From NCBI RefSeq assembly GCF_002161675.1, contig NZ_NFIH01000001.1, positions 174,003-238,002 of the forward strand: a DNA stretch of 64,000 bases, in the 5' to 3' direction. Numbering within the stretch: position 1 is the first letter of the stretch; each line of letters begins with the position of its first letter. Below the pieces are notes generated by a model. That model was not told the origin of the DNA. It worked only from the letters and a program-made list of their open reading frames with translations, and made no database searches. This document shows positions 29,134 to 36,618 of this stretch, piece by piece. The stretch is from Pseudoflavonifractor sp. An44. GTDB taxonomy: Bacteria > Bacillota > Clostridia > Oscillospirales > Oscillospiraceae. The position numbers and the translations under genes were made by a program.

Positions 29134-29637
29134 ATGTTTCAACTTGTAACAGAAGCTAATATTCGGGCAGCCGCAGAAATCCATGCGGAATCCTGGCGGG
29201 AATCCCACAGGTCCTTCTGCTCTCCCACTTTCATTGAAGCCCATACCATAGAAACTCAAATAGACTACATTCGCAAAGAGTTGTCACGAGGTAAAGTGTT
29301 TTACTTACTTTATTTCGACTCGCCAAAGGGCATCGTTTCTTTACAGGAAAATCTAATTGAAAATCTTTATGTGCATCCCTCCGAACAGCGAAAGGGATAT
29401 GGGACTCAGCTCCTGCATTATATCGAGGGACTGTGTTGTGACAATCCAACCCTATGGGTCCTGAGTAACAACCACGCTGCAATCTCTTTCTATCGCCGGG
29501 AAGGTTATGAGTTCACAGGAAACCGCCGGGAATTACGCAGTGATTTAGCTGAACTAGAAATGAAGCACGTTATTTTCTCTGGCTCTGTATCGCCTGACGG
29601 TGAGAAACACAGAATAAAAGAGGAGAACCCAGCATGA
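29134..29637 (+). CDS. GNAT-family N-acetyltransferase
   Basis: A 167-aa acetyltransferase of the GNAT fold. It contains the acetyl-CoA motif A in ENLYVHPSEQRKGYGTQLLHY (Q-x-x-G-x-G type) and the C-terminal LWVLSNNHAAISFYRREGYEFTG. The substrate is unknown. ATG 29134 follows AAGGAGCAGCCT; the frame's TTG at 29104 lacks such a site. Its stop overlaps the next gene (ATGA), so the two are coupled. Base composition is more AT-rich than the core genes. Confidence 0.9.
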   Translation: MFQLVTEANIRAAAEIHAESWRESHRSFCSPTFIEAHTIETQIDYIRKELSRGKVFYLLYFDSPKGIVSLQENLIENLYVHPSEQRKGYGTQLLHYIEGLCCDNPTLWVLSNNHAAISFYRREGYEFTGNRRELRSDLAELEMKHVIFSGSVSPDGEKHRIKEENPA

Positions 29638-29921
29638 AAGATGCATTTATAGCAAGTCTCTTCCACGAGGGTGTCCTCGGCGGTGCAATCTATCTTCAAA
29701 GTGATAAAGTGCTATATAGGACAAACAAATCTCAGTTGGAACGAAAGTATCGCAATCTGGAAATGCCATACTATAGGATTAAGAGAGTAGAAACTGGGTG
29801 GGCATTTTGTTTTCCAACCGTTACACTGGTCATGAAAGGTGGTCCTTCCTACAAGTTTATCATATTTAATCGAAGAAGGTTTTTAACCAGATTCCAGACA
29901 CTGAAACATCCCCCCTACTAA
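29634..29921 (+). CDS. Small PH/GRAM-like domain protein
   Basis: A 95-aa protein with alternating strands: SDKVLYRTNKSQLERKY, then YYRIKRVETGWAFCFPTVTLVMKGGPSYKFIIFNRRRFL in segments. This pattern resembles bacterial PH/GRAM-like domains, though I cannot assign a family. It starts inside the stop of the GNAT gene (ATGA overlap), which argues that it is real and made together with the acetyltransferase. It ends before a perfect terminator. Confidence 0.7.
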   Translation: MKDAFIASLFHEGVLGGAIYLQSDKVLYRTNKSQLERKYRNLEMPYYRIKRVETGWAFCFPTVTLVMKGGPSYKFIIFNRRRFLTRFQTLKHPPY

Positions 29922-29950
29922 CAAACACCTTATCCTCTGTATTTTGACAT

Positions 29951-29993
29951 AAAAACCGTCGGTATGGGATTAGATTCCATACCGACGGTTTTT
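29951..29993. terminator. Bidirectional terminator
   Basis: A perfect 17-bp inverted repeat (AAAAACCGTCGGTATGG and its complement, 9-base loop) flanked by A and T runs. It lies between the convergent PH-like gene and the membrane-protein gene. Confidence 0.92.
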
Positions 29994-30002
29994 ACCCACT
30001 TT

Positions 30003-30434
30003 TTAGAACGCACACCAGAGCAACACAAGATTCAAGACAATCAAAACGTGTAAAACGATATGATAAAAATCTGGAATCAACCGATCCGCTCGTCGTGGTA
30101 CGATGCAAAGGCTGCCTTCAAAGCATTGGTTATATCCCCGAATCTTTTCCGGAGTTGCTCCAAAAATCGTAAAATGCCAATGGCAGAAATACTGTACCAC
30201 AAGCCAGACGACAAGCACGGAAAGCACAAACCAATTCCCCACCTGCGGCAGTACAACTCTTAACAGAATACTAGCTGCATACACCACAAGCATCCCAAAT
30301 TCAGCGCTTTTTATCCCCATGCCCTCAACCAGCAACACGTTTCCCAGGCGATAGGTCACAATACACCCAAAAAACCATATGAGCAGCACAATCTCAAACA
30401 TATACGCAATGATACTCACACTCAACTTCCACAC
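30003..30434 (-). CDS. Integral membrane protein of unknown function
   Basis: A 143-aa protein with four hydrophobic segments: IIAYMFEIVLLIWFFGCIV, MLVVYAASILLRVVLP, FVLSVLVVWLVVQYF and the C-terminal YHIVLHVLIVLNLVLLW. A polar loop with a cysteine pair (FEGSLCIVPRR) lies between the last two. I do not recognise the family. It overlaps the 3' end of the ankyrin-repeat gene by 13 bases, so the two are probably co-expressed. Confidence 0.75.
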   Translation of the reverse strand: MWKLSVSIIAYMFEIVLLIWFFGCIVTYRLGNVLLVEGMGIKSAEFGMLVVYAASILLRVVLPQVGNWFVLSVLVVWLVVQYFCHWHFTIFGATPEKIRGYNQCFEGSLCIVPRRADRLIPDFYHIVLHVLIVLNLVLLWCAF

Positions 30435-31606
30435 TCCCAGCCAATGATCATTCCGTTCAGATATTTACCAGGGTCTGCAATAAAATCTTCCCAAGTGGCC
30501 AGTGCATGAAATTCCTCATGCTCCACATCCAGATACCATAGTCTCTTGTCCTTGGGGTTCCACAACAGCAGGTAGTCGGGGTAATTGTCCATCTGAGCCA
30601 TGACAGAGAGCAGCTTTTCCCTCTTCCATGTCACTTCCAGCACGTCCATGTACGAGTATAGTTCTGCCCATTGGACCTCATCCTGCTCTGGGAACTCCAG
30701 TCGCAACGGTCCCGTTTTTAAGTATTCCACCATCTCAGTTGGCATCTTATAGGCTGCTAGTTGCTGGGCCCTGTTCTCCTCGTTGTGCCAATCCTCCGGT
30801 TCCAAATTTCTTAGATAGGCGGCCATCTCCTGGTTTTTATTTTGAACCGCCAAGGTATAAGGGCGATCCCCATATTTGTCCGGAATGGTGATATCCGCCC
30901 CTTGTCCAACAAGCCAGCGCACCATGTGGAAATCATTCTGCCGAGCCGCCTCGATCACGGGAGTCGAGGCATATGGAAACATCTCGTCCGGCTTATGATA
31001 GTCGATATCGGCACCATTCTGAATCAGATATTCTGCCAGCATCCGATCCCCACCCCATACCGCAGTACGCAGTGGTTCCCCACCATACCTTTTGAAGTCT
31101 ATCTGCAATCGGTCCACAATCGTTAACAGTTCTGGATTCTTCTGCCCTTCCAAGAAGGAAAACAGATGGTAGATGCTGCGCTGATTTTCCTCCAATCTCA
31201 CACCAGCTTCCACCAAATAGGAAAGCGTGGAGTAATTCTGGCATTTGATTGCGGCAAAGATCAATTCATCCCCATTTTGCGTCAAGTCTGCCCCTCGCTC
31301 TACCAGAAGTCGCACCATATTCTCCCGGTTCTCCTGCACCGCCAGCTCCAAAGGGGTCTTTTGCACATGCTCCTGCTCTCCACCATTCACCATCCGAAAC
31401 TGTTCCATCGCACCTTTCGCTAAAATGCCGTTTCCAAACATTTCTCGGATTGCACTCTGGACCTCGTGGAACAAGTCACTGGTGGTATAGCGCTGCACTT
31501 CATTGGGGGAATGGCCGTTGTCCAACAGAAATCGGAGCTTCTCCAAATCCCCACTTTTGATTGCCTCCACCAAAGGGGGCATGTTTGCATCAGTAGCTTT
31601 TCTCAT
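30422..31606 (-). CDS. Ankyrin-repeat protein with a C-terminal SMI1/SUKH-like segment
   Basis: A 394-aa cytoplasmic protein. Residues about 10-260 contain ankyrin repeats of the form TPLELAVQENRENMVRLLVERGADL, LRTAVWGGDRMLAEYLIQNGADI and TPVIEAARQNDFHMVRWLVGQGADI (each about 33 aa). The C-terminal third, with YLLLWNPKDKRLWYLDVEHEEF and TWEDFIADPGKYL, loosely resembles SMI1/KNR4 (SUKH) domains used in immunity to contact toxins; this is tentative. Start ATG 31606 lies 8 bases after AAAGGG; ATG 31612 and a longer frame to 31648 are alternatives. Partners are unknown. Confidence 0.8.
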   Translation of the reverse strand: MRKATDANMPPLVEAIKSGDLEKLRFLLDNGHSPNEVQRYTTSDLFHEVQSAIREMFGNGILAKGAMEQFRMVNGGEQEHVQKTPLELAVQENRENMVRLLVERGADLTQNGDELIFAAIKCQNYSTLSYLVEAGVRLEENQRSIYHLFSFLEGQKNPELLTIVDRLQIDFKRYGGEPLRTAVWGGDRMLAEYLIQNGADIDYHKPDEMFPYASTPVIEAARQNDFHMVRWLVGQGADITIPDKYGDRPYTLAVQNKNQEMAAYLRNLEPEDWHNEENRAQQLAAYKMPTEMVEYLKTGPLRLEFPEQDEVQWAELYSYMDVLEVTWKREKLLSVMAQMDNYPDYLLLWNPKDKRLWYLDVEHEEFHALATWEDFIADPGKYLNGMIIGWECGS

Positions 31607-31657
31607 AGCCATTTCCCTTTCTATTTGATATGGAGTTTCTTGATGCACCGTATTTTG

Positions 31658-32362
31658 TCACCTTGTCAGATGTTTTCTTCCTTTAACAACCGAAAATACC
31701 AGCAGCCCTAGAATCACCAACCCAAACATCACCGTACTCAAAACGACCGCACTTTTTGCAGAGACCCCTGGGATCAGACATACAATAAGGCCTGCGCTTC
31801 CCCCTATGGCCAGCAATCTACCACCAAATCGTTGCGACCTCATCCACGCATCATCACTGGACTGTGAATACTTCGTCTTCACACCAGAAACCCGATTGAT
31901 TTTTAATTTCGGCAGGTAGTTCCCAATGATGATCAATAAGACGAACAACACAAGATAGGCCGTTCTAAGAATAAAAAAGGTATCCGGAATCGAATTTTGT
32001 AGCATCACTGAAATGAAATATAGGGACAGCGCAGAAAAGAATATGGTCAAAAAAGTTTGATTGTATGTCATAAGCTTTGCCGTTGTCTGCGTGTTACTGT
32101 TTTCTTGGGTCTTTCCCATGGCCAAAACCATCTTTCTCAAGAGAACCCCAAGCAAACATCCACAGTAGCCCAAAGAACAAAGGAGTAGGGCTTCCACAGA
32201 GAGCTTGGAAGCAAATCGATCCGCAATTCCATCAAAGGAATAATGTACGGGTATTTCCGGTGGCAAAGATCGGTATATGGAAGCGTAAACGAGACAAGGA
32301 ACAGCAGCAATGACAAGATCATACACGATGGAGCCTGTTATTTCCTTGTGTTTCATATTCAT
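31658..32362 (-). CDS. SdpI-like (DUF1648) membrane protein
   Basis: A 234-aa protein with about six membrane helices. Near the N-terminus, after helix 1, it carries LPPEIPVHYSFDGIADRF, the DUF1648 signature found in SdpI. A later segment NYLPKLKINRVSGVKTKYSQSSDDAW matches the SdpI/YhfL-like C-terminal domain (GIRTPWT-type region). In Bacillus subtilis SdpI gives immunity to the SdpC killing peptide and sequesters the repressor SdpR. The start overlaps the stop of the ArsR-type gene (ATGA). No sdpABC-like toxin genes are in the window. Confidence 0.85.
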   Translation of the reverse strand: MNMKHKEITGSIVYDLVIAAVPCLVYASIYRSLPPEIPVHYSFDGIADRFASKLSVEALLLCSLGYCGCLLGVLLRKMVLAMGKTQENSNTQTTAKLMTYNQTFLTIFFSALSLYFISVMLQNSIPDTFFILRTAYLVLFVLLIIIGNYLPKLKINRVSGVKTKYSQSSDDAWMRSQRFGGRLLAIGGSAGLIVCLIPGVSAKSAVVLSTVMFGLVILGLLVFSVVKGRKHLTR

Positions 32363-32670
32363 ACCTCATGTTTGGATGCATGTGGCGTATCCCCAGGCAT
32401 TTGTTCGATGCCCGATGTGAATTGACTGACCCACCCTAACATATCTTGCAGTACCGTAGTGTCAATTTCATAATAGATAAATTGTCCGCACCGACAATCT
32501 CGCACCAACTCCGCTTTTTTTAACACAGACAGATGCCTGGATATGGATGCATTAGAAATGGAAAAGTGCTCGGCAATGTCTCCCGCCGACAATTTCCCGT
32601 TTTTCAGAAGCTGTAAAATCTCCCGACGCGTGGGGTCTGACAATGCTTTCATGGTTTCTTGCAGTCCCAC
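32359..32670 (-). CDS. ArsR-family autorepressor, SdpR-like
   Basis: A 103-aa winged-helix regulator: MKALSDPTRREILQLLKNGKLSAGDIAEHF, then a recognition helix in ISNASISRHLSVLKKAELV and a wing CRCGQFIYYEIDTT. Closest in pattern to SdpR autorepressors. It is translationally coupled to the SdpI-like membrane protein. Three GTGs compete (32679, 32676, 32670); only 32670 is 8 bases from GGGAGG (32684-32679), so it is chosen. Its promoter is overlapped by a perfect inverted repeat that is its likely operator. Confidence 0.9.
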   Translation of the reverse strand: MGLQETMKALSDPTRREILQLLKNGKLSAGDIAEHFSISNASISRHLSVLKKAELVRDCRCGQFIYYEIDTTVLQDMLGWVSQFTSGIEQMPGDTPHASKHEV

Positions 32671-32688
32671 CTGCACCACCTCCCAGCT

Positions 32689-32723
32689 CTATATTTAGCA
32701 TTTTGGCTAAATGCTAAATATAG
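32689..32723 (-). promoter_or_regulatory. Operator: 14-bp inverted repeat
   Basis: CTATATTTAGCATT (32689-32702) and its exact complement AATGCTAAATATAG (32710-32723) are separated by 7 bases. It overlaps the -10 box by two bases and covers the likely transcription start of the sdpR-like gene. This suggests autorepression by the ArsR-type protein. Confidence 0.85.
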
Positions 32724-32750
32724 AATACTCCCGCACACTTTTATTGTCAA
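32722..32750 (-). promoter_or_regulatory. Promoter of the sdpRI-like operon
   Basis: TTGACA (32750-32745) and TATTCT (32727-32722), 17 bases apart on the minus strand, directly followed by the inverted repeat. Confidence 0.85.
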
Positions 32751-32775
32751 TATCGAATGCAGATACTCCGTATGA

Positions 32776-33219
32776 TTACAACTTCCTTTGTAGATAGAGC
32801 ATATCCACCAGCTGCACCCCACTCTCGTAGATGGGATGGTCGTAGTGGTTGGTGAAGAAGTTCTTGACCAAGTGGTGCCTCTGGAATCCGCATGCCTCGT
32901 AAAACGGAACGGTTAGAGGGCTGTCACCAGTGCCCACTTGCAGCACATGATACTGCCCTCCGTAGGTTTGAATGAGAAAGTCCACAAGGGCTTTTCCGTA
33001 TCCCCTGCCCTGAAACTCCGGCTCCACGGCAATGTTTTTCAGTTCCAGAACGCCGTCTCCCTCATCGGTGACGACACATTCCGCTTTTACCCCGTTGTCC
33101 TCCAGCACATACATAGTGCCACGCTCCAGATAGCGGTCAACCATATTCTCTTGCTCATCCGCCAATAAAAGCAATGTGAGGTACTGCTTTTTATTTGTTT
33201 CTACCTTCCGGATGTTCAT
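32776..33219 (-). CDS. GNAT-family N-acetyltransferase
   Basis: A 147-aa GNAT protein with motif A AVEPEFQGRGYGKALVDFLI and a C-terminal PFYEACGFQRHHLVKNFFTNHYDHPI; the last stretch is typical of a subgroup in Firmicutes. The substrate is unknown. ATG 33219 is chosen (AGAAGG just upstream); GTG 33231 is an alternative that overlaps the stop of the reductase gene upstream. The two genes are close and probably co-transcribed. Confidence 0.9.
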   Translation of the reverse strand: MNIRKVETNKKQYLTLLLLADEQENMVDRYLERGTMYVLEDNGVKAECVVTDEGDGVLELKNIAVEPEFQGRGYGKALVDFLIQTYGGQYHVLQVGTGDSPLTVPFYEACGFQRHHLVKNFFTNHYDHPIYESGVQLVDMLYLQRKL

Positions 33220-33227
33220 ATTCCTTC

Positions 33228-33758
33228 TCACCGCTTTTCATAAACGAGATCCACAATTCCGTTATACTGTTCCGTGCCCACCAGCTTTAAATGGAATTCT
33301 TGTTCCATATCCGGGAATAGCCGCACACCTGTGCCCAGCACTGTAGGGATTACCGACAACCACAGTCGGTCAATCCGTCCCTCTTTCAGAAGCTGTCCAG
33401 CTACAGATGCACCACCGCAAATCCAAATGACGCCCTCCCGTTCCTTCTTCAGCTTGTCCACCAGGGCTGTAAGGTCTCCATTCCAGAGGTGGATTCCATC
33501 CCGGTCTGGTTCCTGCCGATGGGTTACCACATAACAGGGACGGCCCTGGTAAGGCCAACTGTCCGGGGCGAGCTCCGTAACGATTTGATGATAGGTGGTC
33601 CAGCCCATCACAATGGTGTCCACCGTGTCATAAAACGCTGGATAACTGCCAGGGGCATCCGGCTGGCTGCCGTCACCTCTCAACCAGTTCACGTCTCCCT
33701 GCTCATCTGCGATATATCCATCCACGCTCATGGCGAGGTATAAGACGGTTTTTCCCAT
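33228..33758 (-). CDS. Dihydrofolate reductase/RibD-like family protein
   Basis: A 176-aa protein of the DHFR-like RibD C-terminal family (YwjB/YyaP-like). It begins LYLAMSVDGYIADEQGDVNWL and has VMGWTTYHQIV, the nucleotide-binding WICGGASVAGQLL and RLWLSVIPTVLGTGVRLFP. Such proteins are predicted NADPH-dependent reductases of unknown substrate; some are linked to drug resistance phenotypes. ATG 33758 is the standard start. Confidence 0.93.
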   Translation of the reverse strand: MGKTVLYLAMSVDGYIADEQGDVNWLRGDGSQPDAPGSYPAFYDTVDTIVMGWTTYHQIVTELAPDSWPYQGRPCYVVTHRQEPDRDGIHLWNGDLTALVDKLKKEREGVIWICGGASVAGQLLKEGRIDRLWLSVIPTVLGTGVRLFPDMEQEFHLKLVGTEQYNGIVDLVYEKR

Positions 33759-33824
33759 GGATATTCCCTCCTTTTTCCCTATTGTACCCAGCGGTCACAA
33801 AAAACACAAGGCAGAAAGAAACAT

Positions 33825-33856
33825 GACAGACTGTCGTCCTGTTTCTATGGTATAAT
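33825..33856 (+). promoter_or_regulatory. Extended -10 promoter with palindrome for the WYL gene
   Basis: TGGTATAAT (33848-33856) is a consensus extended -10. An 11-base palindrome GACAGACTGTC (33825-33835) occupies the -35 region, where no good -35 is seen. It could be an operator for the WYL regulator. Confidence 0.5.
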
Positions 33857-33885
33857 ACAGAAAAATAGGAAAGGCGGTACACCTT

Positions 33886-34797
33886 ATGAAAATGGAGCGT
33901 CTCATCGGCATCCTATCCATTCTGCTCCAGCGGGAAAAGGTCACCGCGCCGGAACTGGCAGAGCACTTCGAGGTATCTCGCCGAACCATCCAGCGAGATA
34001 TCGAGTCCCTATGTCGGGCCGGGATTCCCATTTTCACCACTCAGGGGACAGGCGGTGGAATTTCCATCATGGAGGGCTACCGGGTAGACCGCACGATACT
34101 TACCGCACCAGAAATGCAGGCCATTCTGGCGGGACTGCGGAGCCTGGACAGTGTCAGCGGCACCCGCCGTTATGCTCAGCTGATGGAAAAATTGTCCGCT
34201 GGGACAGGCAGGTTGGTACCCGGAGACGCTCACATACTCATTGACCTCTCTTCCTGGTACAAGAGCAGTCTGTCCCCCAAAATCGAAGAGATTCAAGCGG
34301 CCATCCAGCAACACCACACCATTCGCTTTTCCTATTTCTCCCCCAAAGGGGAATCGGTACGTACCGTAGAGCCTTATTATCTGGTTTTTCACTGGTCCAC
34401 CTGGTATGTGTGGGGCTGGTGCCAAGCCAGAGAAGATTTTCGCCTTTTTAAGCTCAATCGAATGACAGACCTCACTACTAGTGCAGCCTTTGACCCTCGT
34501 CCTGCACCTCTGCCCAACCTAGAACCCGAGCGAATCTTTCCCGCAAAGTATCGGGTCACCGTTCTCTTTGAGCCTGCCTGCCGCTGGCGGCTGGTGGAAG
34601 AGTATGGTGTAGACAGCTTCACCGTGGAACCGGACGGAAAACTTCGATTTACCTGGGGATTTCCCGATGGGAACAGCGTAATCCCTTGGATTTTGACCTT
34701 TGGAACAGGTGCTGAACTGATCGAGCCAACGGAATTGCGGGAGCAACTGGGAACTTTAACCGAAACATTAGCCCGTCGTTATGAAGGGAGAAGCTAA
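33886..34797 (+). CDS. HTH and WYL-domain transcriptional regulator (YafY-like)
   Basis: A 303-aa regulator. An N-terminal HTH (residues about 1-60; APELAEHFEVSRRTIQRDIESL) is followed by a GGGISIMEGYRVDRTILT linker. A WYL ligand-sensing domain (about 135-215; TIRFSYFSPKGE, then VEPYYLVFHWSTWYVWGWC, then FRLFKLNRM) and a WCX-type C-terminal extension come next. It heads a plus-strand set with TfoX-like and GyrI-like genes, whose order suggests local control. The ligand is unknown. Confidence 0.93.
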   Translation: MKMERLIGILSILLQREKVTAPELAEHFEVSRRTIQRDIESLCRAGIPIFTTQGTGGGISIMEGYRVDRTILTAPEMQAILAGLRSLDSVSGTRRYAQLMEKLSAGTGRLVPGDAHILIDLSSWYKSSLSPKIEEIQAAIQQHHTIRFSYFSPKGESVRTVEPYYLVFHWSTWYVWGWCQAREDFRLFKLNRMTDLTTSAAFDPRPAPLPNLEPERIFPAKYRVTVLFEPACRWRLVEEYGVDSFTVEPDGKLRFTWGFPDGNSVIPWILTFGTGAELIEPTELREQLGTLTETLARRYEGRS

Positions 34798-34798
34798 C

Positions 34799-35122
34799 AT
34801 GGCATCTCATCCGGACTTTGTAAACTATGTGGCCGAGCAGTTGCGAGAAGCTGGAGCCATTCGCAGCCGAAAGATGTTCGGAGAATATGGTCTTTACTGC
34901 AACGATGTCTTCTTTGGTGTTATTTGTGACGACCAGTTTTTCGTCAAGGTCACCCCTCAAGGTGAAGCAGCATTCCCCCACCTGCCGAAGGCACCACCCT
35001 ACGAAGGCGCCAAGGACTCCTTTTGGGTGGAGGACGTGGACAACCGAGAGCAGATGACAGAACTCGTCTCTCTCACCTGCGAGACATTGAAAAGCACACC
35101 TTCCAAGAAAGGGAGGAAATGA
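34799..35122 (+). CDS. TfoX N-terminal-domain protein
   Basis: A 107-aa protein matching the TfoX N-terminal domain: FVNYVAEQLREAGAIRSRKMFGEYGLY, then FGVICDDQFFVKVTPQGE and a YWEV-like FWVEDVDNREQM. It lacks the C-terminal TfoX half, as is common for stand-alone copies, which are not known to control competence. The frame opens at 34781 inside the WYL gene, but ATG 34799 with AAGGGAG is preferred. It begins one base after the WYL stop. Confidence 0.9.
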   Translation: MASHPDFVNYVAEQLREAGAIRSRKMFGEYGLYCNDVFFGVICDDQFFVKVTPQGEAAFPHLPKAPPYEGAKDSFWVEDVDNREQMTELVSLTCETLKSTPSKKGRK

Positions 35123-35124
35123 CC

Positions 35125-35760
35125 ATGTCGTTTGACTACAAGAAAGAATATAAGAAGTTTTATTTGCCGCCCAAAACGCCGACCATTGTCACAGTTCCTG
35201 CTATGAATTTCTTGGCAGTGCGAGGTCAAGGCGACCCCAACCAGGAGAACGGCGCATACAAGCAAGCCCTAGGCATGCTCTATGCCGTGGCCTATACCAT
35301 TAAAATGAGCAAGCACAAGCCAGAGGGTTACTTCGACTATGTGGTGCCGCCTTTGGAAGGTTTGTGGTGGCAGGAAGGTATTCACGGAGTGGACTACACG
35401 CGCAAGGCGGACTTTCAGTGGATTTCCCTCATCCGTCTGCCGGAATTTGTGACCCGTGAGGTGTTTGACTGGGCCATTGAGACGGCTACAGAAAAGAAAC
35501 AGCAAGACTTTTCCCCAGTTGAATTTTTCTCCTGGGAAGAGGGGCTGTGTGTCCAATGTATGCACATCGGCCCCTATGACGATGAGCCCGCCACCGTGGC
35601 TGCCATAGCGGAATATGCCAAGGCCCAGGGCTATGAGGCCGACTTTTGTGAGGGCCGATTCCACCACGAAATCTACCTCAGCGATGCGCGGAGATGTAAG
35701 CCCGAGCGGCTGAAAACCGTCATTCGGCATCCAGTGCGGAAAGCTTCATCCATTCCGTGA
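35125..35760 (+). CDS. GyrI-like small-molecule-binding protein
   Basis: A 211-aa GyrI-like domain protein: FDYKKEYKKFYLPPKTPTIVTVPAMNFLAVRGQGDPN at the start (in parts), a central DYVVPPLEGLWW, and the C-terminal VQCMHIGPYDDEPATVAAIAEYAKAQGY with the FCEGRFHHEIYLSDARR tail. This family binds drugs or other small molecules, sometimes hydrolysing them. ATG 35125 is 7 bases from GGGAGGA; ATG 35119 is too close to it. Confidence 0.92.
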   Translation: MSFDYKKEYKKFYLPPKTPTIVTVPAMNFLAVRGQGDPNQENGAYKQALGMLYAVAYTIKMSKHKPEGYFDYVVPPLEGLWWQEGIHGVDYTRKADFQWISLIRLPEFVTREVFDWAIETATEKKQQDFSPVEFFSWEEGLCVQCMHIGPYDDEPATVAAIAEYAKAQGYEADFCEGRFHHEIYLSDARRCKPERLKTVIRHPVRKASSIP

Positions 35761-35781
35761 TATACAGGAGAGAATACAGCT

Positions 35782-36228
35782 ATGGAAATCAAACTTGCAA
35801 CGCTCCGGGACATTGATGCCTGGATGATACTGGTGGAGCAGGTCCGGGATATTTTCCCTGGCCTGGAGACCGCCGAAGCCATGGAGGAACACCGGGCCAC
35901 GGTCTTACGCTTTATGGAAAGCTCCTCCGCCATCTGTGCCGTAGAAGAAGATAAGATTACGGGAATTTTACTGTTCTCCAAAAAGGCAAGTGAGTTGTGC
36001 TTTCTAGCGGTAGATCCAGCCTATCGGAGACAACACATTGCCCAGAAGCTGGTGACCTTTATGCTGACACAACTGGACGCAGGCAAAGACATTTCCCTCA
36101 TCACCTATCAGGAGGGTGACCCCAATGGACAAGCTGCCCGGGCCTTTTATAAACGTCTAGGATTTTCGGAGGGTAGACTGACCGAAGAATTCGGCCACCC
36201 TGCTCAGGAATTCATCTTAAAGCGATAG
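35782..36228 (+). CDS. GNAT-family N-acetyltransferase
   Basis: A 148-aa GNAT protein with AVDPAYRRQHIAQKLVTFML (motif A, here R-R-x-x-I-A rather than the classic G-x-G) and AARAFYKRLGFSEGRL (motif B). It closes the plus-strand run that starts with the WYL regulator. The substrate is unknown. Confidence 0.88.
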   Translation: MEIKLATLRDIDAWMILVEQVRDIFPGLETAEAMEEHRATVLRFMESSSAICAVEEDKITGILLFSKKASELCFLAVDPAYRRQHIAQKLVTFMLTQLDAGKDISLITYQEGDPNGQAARAFYKRLGFSEGRLTEEFGHPAQEFILKR

Positions 36229-36286
36229 GACATATCGAAAACAGCACTTGGTTTCACTGTCGAGTGCTGTTCAAATGATTTTCCTA

Positions 36287-36315
36287 TTGACTTTTGGTAA
36301 TATTCCGGATAGAAT
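36287..36315 (+). promoter_or_regulatory. Promoter of a candidate small RNA
   Basis: TTGACT (36287-36292) and TAGAAT (36310-36315) are 17 bases apart. No coding region follows; a hairpin with a T-run ends about 75 bases downstream. Confidence 0.7.
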
Positions 36316-36321
36316 ACAAGA

Positions 36322-36392
36322 AATATCGGCAGTTGAGTGATAAGGCTAGGATGTATTTCTGAACCTTCTACACCAACTGCCGATGTTTTTTA
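36322..36392 (+). ncRNA. Candidate small RNA ending in a large terminator hairpin
   Basis: About seven bases after the promoter -10, the arms ATCGGCAGTTG (36324-36334) and CAACTGCCGAT (36374-36384) can pair over 11 bp around a 39-base internal region, followed by GTTTTTTATATTTT. A transcript of about 70 nt would consist almost wholly of this hairpin. No reading frame with a ribosome binding site is seen. Confidence 0.5.
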
Positions 36393-36429
36393 TATTTTCA
36401 ACAGGTCCACACTGCTTTCCCTGCATTGT

Positions 36430-36618
36430 TCACTTCTGCTCCAGCCGGGCTTTCTTCCTTGCTTCTACTCGCCTTAGTATCTCTGCATTGACCTTCTCCA
36501 GGTGCCTTCGAAATACCTCTCTCTCCTCTTCCGTCTTGGGCGTTGGTTCCCGATCTTCCATCCCGTTCATTTCATAAATAAATCTTCTCAATTCTGGATT
36601 CAATGTTCTCTTGCTCAA
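36430..36618 (-). CDS. Small charged helical protein of unknown function
   Basis: A 62-aa protein rich in E, R and K with long predicted helices (KTEEEREVFRRHLEKVNAEIL, partly shown). I do not recognise it. The start is TTG 36618, overlapping the stop of the tandem GNAT gene (TTGA), with AAGGGGGA about 9 bases upstream. This coupling supports it as a real gene. Confidence 0.55.
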   Translation of the reverse strand: MSKRTLNPELRRFIYEMNGMEDREPTPKTEEEREVFRRHLEKVNAEILRRVEARKKARLEQK

